64,000 bases of DNA from Paraburkholderia sp. BL10I2N1 (lineage in GTDB: Bacteria > Pseudomonadota > Gammaproteobacteria > Burkholderiales > Burkholderiaceae): the NCBI RefSeq assembly GCF_004361815.1, contig NZ_SNWA01000001.1, positions 62,001 through 126,000 on the forward strand, in the 5' to 3' direction. The position numbers were made by a program, and so were the translations under genes. The notes under the pieces were generated by a model. It made no database searches. It was not told the origin of the DNA and was given only the letters and a program-made list of their open reading frames with translations. Positions 38,826 through 46,872 of the stretch are shown piece after piece (position 1 is the first letter of the stretch; each line of letters starts with the position of its first letter).

Positions 38826-40724
38826 TCAGGCGCCTCGCGCCAGCAGCAATGCATTGGTGCGCTTCACGAAGCTCGCCGGATCTTCCAGCGCGCCACCTTC
38901 TGCGAGCAGCGCCTGATCGAACAACAGGTGGCACCAGTCATCGAAGTTCGCGCTATCCGTGTGCAGCCCCTTTACCAGCGCATGCTCCGGATTCACTTCG
39001 AGAATCGGATGCGACGCCGGCGCCTGCTGGCCTGCCGCCTTTAGCATGCGCTGCAGGTAGCCGCTCATATCGCCCTCGTCGGCGACGAGGCAGGACGGCG
39101 AATCCGTCAAACGGAACGTCAGACGCACATCCTTCGCCTTGTCCTTGAGCGCTTCCTTCATCCGCTCGACAAGCGGCTTCAGTTCTTCGCCGACCTTCTC
39201 CTGAGACGCTTTCTCTTCGTCGTTCAACGCGCCAAGATCGAGGTCCCCACGCGCGACGCTTTGCAGCGGCTTGCCGTCAAACTCATTGAGGAACGACAGC
39301 ATCCACTCATCGACGCGGTCCGTCAGCAGCAGCACTTCGACGCCCTTCTTGCGGAACACTTCGAGGTGCGGGCTGTGCGTCGCGGCCTGCCAGGTGTCGG
39401 CGGTCACGTAGTAGATCTTCGTCTGCTCGGGCTTCATCCGCGCGACGTAGTCGGCGAGCGAGACGGTCTGTTCAGCCGAGTCGTTATGCGTCGATGCAAA
39501 GCGGATCAGCTTCGCGATGCGCTCGCGATTCGAGAAGTCTTCGCCGACGCCTTCTTTCAGCACCTGGCCGAATTCCGTCCAGACCGTCGCGTACTTTGCC
39601 TTGTCGGCATCGTTATCCGAATTCGCGAGTTCTTCGAGCATCGACAGCGCGCGCCTGGTCACGCCTTCGCGGATCGCCTTCACGTCGCGGCTTTCCTGAA
39701 GGATTTCGCGCGACACGTTGAGCGGCAGGTCGCTCGAATCGACCACGCCCTTCACGAAACGCAGATAGGCGGGCAGCAGCTGCTCGGCGTCGTCCATGAT
39801 AAAGACGCGCTTCACGTACAGCTTCAGGCCGCCTCGATGATCGCGATTCCACATGTCGAACGGCGCGTGCGACGGCACGTACAGCAGCTGCGTATACTCG
39901 CTGCGGCCTTCGACACGGTTATGCGTCCACGTCAGCGGATCCTGATGATCGTGCGAGAGATGCTGGTAGAACTGGTTGTACTGCTCGTCGGTGATGTCGC
40001 TCTTCGCACGCGTCCACAGGGCGCTCGCCTGGTTGACGGTCTCGTCTTCGTCCTTCGTGACCGTCTCGCTCTTTTCGGCGTCCCACTCTTCCTTCTTCAT
40101 CAGGATCGGCAGTGCGACGTGATCCGAATACTTGTGGATGATCGACTTGAGCTTGTAAGTGGACAGCAGTTCGTCTTCGTCGGCGCGCAGATGCAGCGTG
40201 ATGGTGGTGCCGCGTTGCGCGCGCTCGATCGTGTCCACGGAGAAATCGCCTTCGCCCGTGCTTACCCAGCGCACGCCTTCGCTCGCCGGCAGGCCGGCGC
40301 GGCGCGTTTCGACGGCGATGCGGTCGGCGACGATGAAGCCCGAATAGAAGCCGACACCGAACTGGCCGATCAGCGCCGCATCTTTCTGCTGGTCGCCGGA
40401 GAGCTTGCCGAAGAATTCCTTCGTACCCGAGCGCGCAATCGTGCCGAGGTGCGCAACGGCTTCGTCGCGGCTCATGCCGATGCCGTTGTCGTCGATGCTG
40501 ATGGTGCGCGCCGCCTTGTCGTACGACACGCGGATACGCAGGTTCGGATCGCTTTCGTACAGCGCGCTGTTTTCGATCGCTTCGAAGCGCAGCTTGTCGG
40601 CGGCGTCCGATGCGTTGGAAATTAGTTCGCGAAGGAAGATTTCCTTGTTGCTGTACAGCGAATGGATCATCAGGTGCAGAAGCTGTTTGACTTCTGCCTG
40701 AAAGCTCATGGTTTCTTGTGCCAT
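38826..40724 (-). CDS. htpG: Molecular chaperone HtpG (Hsp90)
   Basis: Bacterial Hsp90, an ATP-driven dimeric chaperone. The 632-residue protein has the GHKL ATPase N-domain ([41 protein letters not shown]), the middle domain and the C-terminal dimerisation domain. Length is normal. The ATG ([16 protein letters not shown]) matches the family and AGAGAGGA lies just upstream. I did not find a clear sigma-32 promoter in the 197 nt in front of it. Confidence 0.97.
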   Translation of the reverse strand: MAQETMSFQAEVKQLLHLMIHSLYSNKEIFLRELISNASDAADKLRFEAIENSALYESDPNLRIRVSYDKAARTISIDDNGIGMSRDEAVAHLGTIARSGTKEFFGKLSGDQQKDAALIGQFGVGFYSGFIVADRIAVETRRAGLPASEGVRWVSTGEGDFSVDTIERAQRGTTITLHLRADEDELLSTYKLKSIIHKYSDHVALPILMKKEEWDAEKSETVTKDEDETVNQASALWTRAKSDITDEQYNQFYQHLSHDHQDPLTWTHNRVEGRSEYTQLLYVPSHAPFDMWNRDHRGGLKLYVKRVFIMDDAEQLLPAYLRFVKGVVDSSDLPLNVSREILQESRDVKAIREGVTRRALSMLEELANSDNDADKAKYATVWTEFGQVLKEGVGEDFSNRERIAKLIRFASTHNDSAEQTVSLADYVARMKPEQTKIYYVTADTWQAATHSPHLEVFRKKGVEVLLLTDRVDEWMLSFLNEFDGKPLQSVARGDLDLGALNDEEKASQEKVGEELKPLVERMKEALKDKAKDVRLTFRLTDSPSCLVADEGDMSGYLQRMLKAAGQQAPASHPILEVNPEHALVKGLHTDSANFDDWCHLLFDQALLAEGGALEDPASFVKRTNALLLARGA

Positions 40725-40921
40725 GGTCGGATTTCCTCTCTGTTACCAGGTTGTTCGGAACGGGCGCCAAAGTGGCCACGAGCGCCGCACTCGCCGGCCC
40801 GGTGCACGCGGCAGGCGCGGTGCCGGGCGGCGCTTTCGGCACACATCGCCCACACAGCGCCACGCGCAAGGCCAGCAGGGCCAAGCGGTCGGCGCTCTAG
40901 CTGGGGCCGATTGCGGCCGTT

Positions 40922-42376
40922 TCAAGAGGCACGCCGCGCGACACTGTCGAGGTAGCGGCACAAAAACGCGGACAGCGCCGGATCGGCGCAGTTGGCAATA
41001 TTGAAGCGCATCCACGTGGTCGGCGACTGCTGGGGCGAAAAGAGGCTCCCCGGCGTCAGCAGAAAGCCCTCTTCGTGGCCGACAGCGGCAAAGACGTCGG
41101 CGTCGACGCCGGTGTCGGCCCACAGGAACATGCCCGCGCCCGGCGCGAAAAACACCTTCATGCCGGCCTTCTCCAGCATCCGCGCGGACTTGTCACGCAC
41201 GCCGTCGAGGCGCGCGCGCAGGCGCTCTACGTGGCGCCGGTAATGCCCTTCGGTCAGGATCCGGTACAGCACGCGTTCGTTGAGTTCAGGCGTCGTCATG
41301 CCGACCAGCATCTTCTGGTCCGTGATCGCCTTCGCCACCTCCGGCGCGCACGCAATAAAGCCGACCCGCAGATTCGCCGCCAGCGTCTTCGAAAAGCTGC
41401 CGAGATAAATCACGCGCTTCAGCTGATCGAGGCTCGCGACACGCGTCGCCGGATAGCCGGGTGGGCAGAGATCGCCGTAGATATCGTCTTCGACGACGAT
41501 GAAATCGTGCTCCTCCGCAAGGCGCAGAATGCGGAAGGCCTGCGCGGCGGTCAGCGACGTGCCCGTCGGGTTCTGAAGCACTGAATTAATCACGAGCATT
41601 TTCGGCCGCCACATCTGGATCAGTTGCTCCAGCGCGTCGAGATCCGGCCCATCCGGCGTGTACGGCATGCCGACAAGCCGCGCGCCTTGCGATGCGAAGC
41701 GGCCGAACATCTGGAACCACGCCGGGTCGCCGACGATCACCGCATCGCCCGGCTGCACGTAGATGCGCGAGATGAGATCGATGGCCTGGGTAATCCCGGA
41801 GACCATCACGATCTGGTCCGGCGAAGCGCCGATCTCCAGTTCCTCGAGCCGCGTCTGCAACTGCTGACGCAACGGCAGAAAGCCTTGCGGCGTGCCGAAG
41901 CCGAGCATTTGCGCTCCGCTTTGCCGGCCAAGCGCCCGCAGCGCGCCGGTGATCAGTTCGCCGTCCAGCCAGCGGCTCGGCAGATAGCCGAGGCCCGGGC
42001 CCTTTTCCGGACGCGTCGACGTGTGCAGCATGTTGCGCAGCAGCCATACGACGTCGATCGTGCTGGGCGCGGGCGCCGATTCCGGGACGACGCGACGCTC
42101 GCCCGGCATCGGCCCGCCGAGCCGCTCGCGTACAAAAAAGCCCGAGCCGCGCCGCGAATCCAGGTAGCCCTGCGCCACGAGCCGCTCGTAGGCCTCGACT
42201 ACCGTGAAACGTGAGACCCCCTTGTCGAGCGCGAGCTTGCGGATCGACGGCATGCGCATACCGGGGCGAAACACGCGCTCCTCGATTCGCCGCCGCGCCC
42301 ACTGGACAAGCTGGTCGACGAGGGTCAGCGAGGACGCATCGTGCGGTGCGGGGATCTGGTCGAGCGGAACGGCCAT
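40922..42376 (-). CDS. MocR-type transcriptional regulator (GntR winged helix fused to PLP aminotransferase-like domain)
   Basis: Regulator of 484 residues. Residues 15-90 are a GntR winged helix (MPSIRKLALDKGVSRFTVVEAYERL, GSGFFVRE); the rest is a fold-type-I aminotransferase-like domain with NPTGTSL, VVEDDIYGDL and the PLP lysine in GSFSKTLAANLRVGF. Such proteins sense PLP or an amino compound and control nearby genes. GGAG lies 6 nt before the ATG at 42376. It is divergent from a VOC gene, an aminotransferase gene and ridA, which are likely targets. Confidence 0.9.
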   Translation of the reverse strand: MAVPLDQIPAPHDASSLTLVDQLVQWARRRIEERVFRPGMRMPSIRKLALDKGVSRFTVVEAYERLVAQGYLDSRRGSGFFVRERLGGPMPGERRVVPESAPAPSTIDVVWLLRNMLHTSTRPEKGPGLGYLPSRWLDGELITGALRALGRQSGAQMLGFGTPQGFLPLRQQLQTRLEELEIGASPDQIVMVSGITQAIDLISRIYVQPGDAVIVGDPAWFQMFGRFASQGARLVGMPYTPDGPDLDALEQLIQMWRPKMLVINSVLQNPTGTSLTAAQAFRILRLAEEHDFIVVEDDIYGDLCPPGYPATRVASLDQLKRVIYLGSFSKTLAANLRVGFIACAPEVAKAITDQKMLVGMTTPELNERVLYRILTEGHYRRHVERLRARLDGVRDKSARMLEKAGMKVFFAPGAGMFLWADTGVDADVFAAVGHEEGFLLTPGSLFSPQQSPTTWMRFNIANCADPALSAFLCRYLDSVARRAS

Positions 42377-42388
42377 GGCGTGCTCCAA

Positions 42389-42438
42389 CTGTACTGAAAA
42401 GTATCGAGTCGATTGTACCGTTACTGTGCTGGTCGCAA
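42389..42438. promoter_or_regulatory. Candidate MocR operator/promoter region
   Basis: Three direct repeats of the form YTGTRCYG occur at 42389-42396 (CTGTACTG), 42413-42420 (TTGTACCG) and 42424-42431 (CTGTGCTG) just upstream of the regulator gene. The middle one overlaps a minus-strand TACAAT (-10, 42412-42417) with TTGCGA as -35 at 42433-42438, spacing 15. MocR proteins are known to bind direct repeats, so autoregulation fits. Confidence 0.38.
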
Positions 42439-42652
42439 CCATTAAATTAGGTCCAGTGACGTGCGCTACGGTGCCCTCATAGCCGGCTCGTTCTGGCCCT
42501 CGGCCCGCCGATCCGGAGCCGGTTCCGACGACAAGGCGCGGCGCACGATCCGGCGGCCTGGCAAGAGGTTATGCTAACGGCCCCGGTACAGTTGCCCGAC
42601 AGCGGGCAGGCGTACCGGTCGTCCGCAGAAAACTGTCTCTTTTCGTTCCGCC

Positions 42653-43354
42653 ATGACCGCTCAAAAGCTGCACCTCGATCATCTCGTGATCACCGCCCGC
42701 ACCCTCGACGAGGGCACCCAGTACGTCGCCGACACGCTCGGTGTCGCGCCGGCCGGCGGGGGTGCGCATCCGCTGATGCGCACGCACAACCGGCTGCTGA
42801 ACCTGTGGGGCGGCGTCTATCTCGAAGTGATCGCGATCAATCCGGACGCGGAGGCCCGGGCCGCCTCCGGCGCGGCAGGCACAGAGCCACGCCCACGTCT
42901 CTTCGCGCTGGACGAACCGGCGACGCACGAGCGTCTCGCCAACGGCCCTTACCTGTCGCACTGGGTAGCGCGAGTCGAACGGCCGAAGAATCTCGAGCGC
43001 TGGCAGGAACAGTATCCGGAGCGGCTCGCGCCGGTGGTGCCGTTGAGCCGCGGCGATTTCACCTGGGGGTTGACCGTGCCGGCCAACGGCGCATTCCCGG
43101 CGTGGCAAGGCGCAGGCGACGGCATCGTACCTTCGCTGATCCAGTGGGACACGCCCCGCCATCCGTCGGAGGTCTTGCCGGAAACGGGGCTCGCGCTGAA
43201 ATCGCTCAAGGGTTTCCACCCGCAGGCGGATGTCGCCGGGGCACAACTCGAGTGGCTCGGCGTCGCGCATCTGATCACGCTGTGCATGACGGCAGACGCT
43301 CCGTCGCTCGTCGCCGAAATCGAAACACCCGCGGGCCTGCGCACGCTCAAGTAA
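42653..43354 (+). CDS. Glyoxalase-like (VOC) domain protein
   Basis: Protein of 233 residues starting MTAQKLHLDHLVITARTLDEG, with the PF13468-type glyoxalase-like layout: THNRLLNLWGGVYLEVIAI then a second half with LIQWDTPRHPSEVLPE and HLITLCMTADAP. Activity unknown. It is divergent from the MocR-type regulator gene and 207 nt before an aminotransferase gene on the same strand. Confidence 0.82.
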   Translation: MTAQKLHLDHLVITARTLDEGTQYVADTLGVAPAGGGAHPLMRTHNRLLNLWGGVYLEVIAINPDAEARAASGAAGTEPRPRLFALDEPATHERLANGPYLSHWVARVERPKNLERWQEQYPERLAPVVPLSRGDFTWGLTVPANGAFPAWQGAGDGIVPSLIQWDTPRHPSEVLPETGLALKSLKGFHPQADVAGAQLEWLGVAHLITLCMTADAPSLVAEIETPAGLRTLK

Positions 43355-43561
43355 CGTTCAGCGCAGCCCGATACCTGTTGATACGCATGAGCAGCAACAT
43401 CTGGAGAGACACCCTGCAATGAAGAGCCTCGCGGTGGTTTCGCTCGGCTGCCGCGGTGCGGCTCTGCGCGTCGCGCCGCTACCCGTGCGCGCCGCATGAC
43501 AAGACGGGCGATAATTAACCTTTTGACCGACCCACTTCCAGCAACAGCAGTCGAGGAGACT

Positions 43562-44758
43562 ATGGACCAAAGCGACCTTCAAGCCCCTACGTGGCAACTT
43601 TCCGAACGCGCACGCAAGCTCACGAGCTCGGCGATTCGCGAGATCCTGAAGGTCACCGAACGGCCTGAAGTCATTTCGTTTGCTGGCGGCCTGCCGTCGC
43701 CGGCCACGTTCCCGGCCGAACGGATGCGCGAGGCGTCCGACCGGATCCTGCGCGATTCGCCCGCCGCGGCGCTGCAGTACAGCGCAACCGAGGGCTACCT
43801 GCCGCTGCGCGAATGGATCGCCGCACGCTATTCGGTGAACGGCGCGCAGGTCCGCCCAACCCAGGTGCTGGTCACGACCGGCTCGCAGCAGGCGCTCGAC
43901 CTGCTCGGCAAAGTGCTGATCTGCCCGCAAAGCCCGGTGCTCGTCGAAACGCCGACGTACCTCGGCGCGCTGCAATCGTTCTCGATGTACGAGCCGCGCT
44001 ACGTGCAGGTGCCCACCGACGACAACGGACTGATCCCCGAAGCGCTCACACCAGAGCTGACCGCTGGCGCGCGGCTCCTCTACGCACAACCGAACTTCCA
44101 GAATCCGACGGGCCGGCGTCTGCCGGTCGAACGCCGCCGCGCCCTGGCTGCGCTGGCGAAGACCGCGCCCTTTCCGATCATCGAAGACGATCCGTACGGC
44201 GCGCTCGACTACGCGGGCGAACCGCTGCCGACGATGCTGTCGATGGCGCCCGATCACATCGTGCACCTCGGTTCGTTCTCGAAGGTGCTGGCGCCGGGTC
44301 TGCGGATCGGCTACATCATTGCGCCTGAGGAACTGCACTTCAAGCTGGTGCAGGCCAAGCAGGCGACGGATCTGCACACGCCGAGCTTTACGCAGCGCAT
44401 CGTCCATGAAGTGGTGAAGGACGGCTTCCTCGACACCCACGTGCCGACGATCCGCGCGCTCTACCGCGACCAGTGCGCGGCGATGCTGGCGGCGCTCGAG
44501 CGCTACATGCCCGAAGGTGTCAGCTGGAACCGCCCGGAAGGCGGCATGTTCGTGTGGGTATCGCTGCCCGCACAGATCGACAGCATGAAGCTGCTGGAAG
44601 AAGCGGTCGCGCAGAACGTCGCGTTCGTGCCGGGCGGCCCGTTCTTCGCGAGCGAGGCGCAGCACAACACGCTGCGACTGTCGTTCGTGACCGTCCCCCC
44701 CGCGAAGATCGACGAAGGCGTCGCGAAGCTTGCCGCGCTGATCCGCGCGCGGGTCTGA
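43562..44758 (+). CDS. PLP-dependent aminotransferase, class I/II (2-aminoadipate type)
   Basis: Fold-type-I aminotransferase of 398 residues. Motifs: ISFAGGLPSPATFP, LQYSATEGYLPLREW, NFQNPTGRRL, IIEDDPYGALDY and the PLP-binding Lys in GSFSKVLAPGLRIGY near residue 240. Relatives act on 2-aminoadipate, aromatic or branched-chain amino acids. GAGGAG lies 3 nt before the ATG. The ridA gene follows 99 nt downstream after a hairpin; RidA deaminates reactive enamines made by PLP enzymes, so a functional link is likely. Confidence 0.9.
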   Translation: MDQSDLQAPTWQLSERARKLTSSAIREILKVTERPEVISFAGGLPSPATFPAERMREASDRILRDSPAAALQYSATEGYLPLREWIAARYSVNGAQVRPTQVLVTTGSQQALDLLGKVLICPQSPVLVETPTYLGALQSFSMYEPRYVQVPTDDNGLIPEALTPELTAGARLLYAQPNFQNPTGRRLPVERRRALAALAKTAPFPIIEDDPYGALDYAGEPLPTMLSMAPDHIVHLGSFSKVLAPGLRIGYIIAPEELHFKLVQAKQATDLHTPSFTQRIVHEVVKDGFLDTHVPTIRALYRDQCAAMLAALERYMPEGVSWNRPEGGMFVWVSLPAQIDSMKLLEEAVAQNVAFVPGGPFFASEAQHNTLRLSFVTVPPAKIDEGVAKLAALIRARV

Positions 44759-44788
44759 GCGCGCGACACGACGCGCGTCGTGGCGCGC
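44759..44788. terminator. Hairpin between the aminotransferase and ridA genes
   Basis: GCGCGC then CACGAC pair with GTCGTG then GCGCGC, with a 2-nt bulge and GCGC loop. It directly follows the aminotransferase stop codon. There is no T-run, so it may reduce rather than end read-through into ridA. Confidence 0.4.
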
Positions 44789-44857
44789 GTGTGAGGTTAA
44801 AGGATGAACCTCAACGCGCGCCGCCTACCGGATTAACTCAACCTCAAAGGACACGTG

Positions 44858-45322
44858 ATGGCTCAAGCAAATGTGTATGACCGCCTGAAAGAACTCGGCA
44901 TCGAACTGCCCCAGGCAGGCGCCCCCGCAGCCGCTTATGTGATGAGCGCGCAAAGCGGCAAGACGGTTTATCTGTCGGGCCATATTGCGAAGAAGGATGG
45001 CAAGGTGTGGGCCGGAAAGCTCGGTGACTCGCTGACGACCGAAGAAGGCAAGGTTGCCGCGCGCTCGATCGCGATCGATCTGCTGGCTACGTTGCACAAC
45101 CATGTCGGTGATCTGAACCGCGTGACGCGGATCGTCAAGCTAATGAGCCTCGTCAATTCGACGCTCGACTTCACCGAACAGCATATCGTGACGAATGGTG
45201 CATCTGAGCTGGTCGCGGATGTTTTCGGTGAACGGGGCAAGCACGCGCGATCCGCTTTTGGTGTTGCGCAGATCCCGCTCGGCGCCTGCGTCGAGATTGA
45301 AATGATTGCTGAAGTAGAGTGA
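44858..45322 (+). CDS. RidA-family enamine/imine deaminase
   Basis: YjgF/YER057c/UK114 protein of 154 residues, somewhat longer than the 128-residue archetype. It has YLSGHIAKKDGKVWAGKLG, then KLMSLVNSTLDF and the C-terminal HARSAFGVAQIPLGACVEIE, keeping the Arg needed for imine hydrolysis. The ATG at 44858 has AAGGA 6 nt upstream; a GTG one codon earlier is possible. It follows a PLP aminotransferase gene. Confidence 0.9.
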   Translation: MAQANVYDRLKELGIELPQAGAPAAAYVMSAQSGKTVYLSGHIAKKDGKVWAGKLGDSLTTEEGKVAARSIAIDLLATLHNHVGDLNRVTRIVKLMSLVNSTLDFTEQHIVTNGASELVADVFGERGKHARSAFGVAQIPLGACVEIEMIAEVE

Positions 45323-45377
45323 TGACGGTTCTGGCTTGAGGGCGTGCCTCAGGCTCCTGTCACCAGGTCCGCCTAAC

Positions 45378-45416
45378 GCGCCGCAGTCGAGGTCTGACTG
45401 CGGCGCTTCTGTTTCT
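45378..45416 (+). terminator. Intrinsic terminator of ridA
   Basis: Perfect 11-bp stem GCGCCGCAGTC / GACTGCGGCGC with a 7-nt loop and a following ttctgtttct tract, 56 nt past the stop. Confidence 0.88.
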
Positions 45417-45570
45417 GCATTCCGGCTTTTTGCTATTTTCCCGTCATCATTTCTTTTCGATTTATTGACTAAAAAACGACAAAAAAGACCGGAGTACCTT
45501 TGAGCCGCCGGATAAAATAAGACGAATGGAAACCGCAGTCCCAACCGGCAACGAAGGCGAAGCAAATCTT

Positions 45571-46446
45571 ATGCTTACCCGATTCAAGCAGGTCGATGTA
45601 TTCACATCAGTCCCGCTCAAAGGCAATCCCCTCGCGGTAGTATTCGATGCGGATGAACTGACCGCCGCGCAGATGCAGTCCATCGCCCGGTGGACGAATC
45701 TGTCCGAAACGACTTTCCTGCTCAAGCCGACCGATACGTCGGCGGACTATCGGGTACGCATCTTCACAACGCATGGCGAGCTACCGTTCGCGGGACACCC
45801 GACCCTCGGCACGGCACATGCATTGCTCGAAAGCGGTCATACACCGAAACAGCCCGGCAGGCTCATCCAGCAGTGCGGTGTGGGCCTCGTGGAACTTGCC
45901 GCGCAGGCAGCTGGGAAATGGGCTTTCGCGGCACCGCCAGCAAAGGTCACGCCACTGCCTGCGGATCAGTACCCCGCATTGCAGGCGGCGCTGAAAACCG
46001 CCGTGATCGACTTCACCGCTCCACCTTGCGGCGTCGACAATGGTGCACCGTGGCTCGTCGTGCGACTGCAATCGGCCGACGCCTGCCTCGCGCTTGAACC
46101 CGATGCACAGAAGCTGGCCCAGATCGCGCATACGGTCGGCGCCCATGGCCTTGCTGTCTACGGGCCGCACACGTCAAACGGCCCTGCCACCTTCGAAGTA
46201 CGTTGTCTGATGGCGGGCGGGAGCCTGGGGATTGGGGAAGACCCTGTGACGGGTAGTGCGAATGCGGCGCTGGCCGGGCTGCTCACTCAGCAAAACCGAC
46301 GCCCGGGCAACAGCTACACCGCACGTCAAGGCACGGTCATTGGCCGCGATGGCCGCGTCTTCGTCACCTATGACGACACGGCCGGGAAAACGTGGATCGG
46401 CGGCGCATCGGTAACGGTTGTCGACGGCACGTTCAGGCTGCCATGA
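45571..46446 (+). CDS. PhzF-family isomerase/epimerase-like protein
   Basis: Protein of 291 residues related to PhzF and diaminopimelate epimerase. Motifs: FKQVDVFTSVPLKGNPLAVVF, the catalytic-Glu segment TNLSETTFLL, TTHGELPFAGHPTLG and the second-half signature GEDPVTGSANAALAG. The substrate is unknown; there are no phenazine genes. The ATG at 45571 (MLTRFKQVDVF) fits the family better than the ATG at 45526. No clear Shine-Dalgarno is present. Confidence 0.87.
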   Translation: MLTRFKQVDVFTSVPLKGNPLAVVFDADELTAAQMQSIARWTNLSETTFLLKPTDTSADYRVRIFTTHGELPFAGHPTLGTAHALLESGHTPKQPGRLIQQCGVGLVELAAQAAGKWAFAAPPAKVTPLPADQYPALQAALKTAVIDFTAPPCGVDNGAPWLVVRLQSADACLALEPDAQKLAQIAHTVGAHGLAVYGPHTSNGPATFEVRCLMAGGSLGIGEDPVTGSANAALAGLLTQQNRRPGNSYTARQGTVIGRDGRVFVTYDDTAGKTWIGGASVTVVDGTFRLP

Positions 46447-46719
46447 CTTACGTCGCCGTGGCCAAAACAACGCGCCAGGCACGGCACAGCGCCACCGCTA
46501 TCCACAAAACGCCGCAGCAATACACGTTGACTCATGATGCATAAGAAGCTGGATGCGGAGAAACCAGAGCGCGCCACAACTGGGGCCCGCGCCCTGGACA
46601 AAAGCCTTGAAGCACACAACGGCCCCAAGCCATGCTGCATAAGGGCCTGGCGGCGACAAATCAGCTTTCTTATGCCCGGCAAGGCGCGCGTATACCCGAT
46701 GCGCGGATGCTTCCTTAAT
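46447..46719. other. Intergenic region
   Basis: Between the PhzF-like gene and the small minus-strand ORF. Open frames are short and unconvincing. It is more AT-rich towards 46710-46745, where promoters for either direction could lie, but I cannot point to a good -35/-10 pair. Confidence 0.35.
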
Positions 46720-46872
46720 CTATTCGCATTCAGTAATATCGAAAGGTCCAGGTGACCGACGGACTTCGGCGCAATACCACGCCTTCCCACCCTGTGCACC
46801 CGGTACCCAGTTCATCATGCAGCCACCCTCGAATCTCGCGCAGTCGATGCATGCAGAGCCGCTGCCGGGCAC
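46720..46872 (-). CDS. Possible small cysteine-rich protein, 50 residues
   Basis: Not a family I can name with certainty. The frame from a GTG at 46872 encodes a peptide with five Cys (C-x2-C-x6-C-x15-C-x14-C): ACIDCARFEGGC, then NWVPGAQ, AWYCAEV and the end PFDITECE. The spacing suggests a small metal-binding protein. AAGG lies 5 nt before the GTG. The start abuts the annotated start of the divergent GGDEF-EAL gene, so that gene may really begin further in. Low-to-moderate confidence. Confidence 0.35.
   Translation of the reverse strand: MPGSGSACIDCARFEGGCMMNWVPGAQGGKAWYCAEVRRSPGPFDITECE

Noticed and set aside
40725..40921. Sigma-32 heat-shock promoter of htpG
   Set aside because: No CTTGAA/CCCCAT-type pair with correct spacing could be read upstream of htpG.
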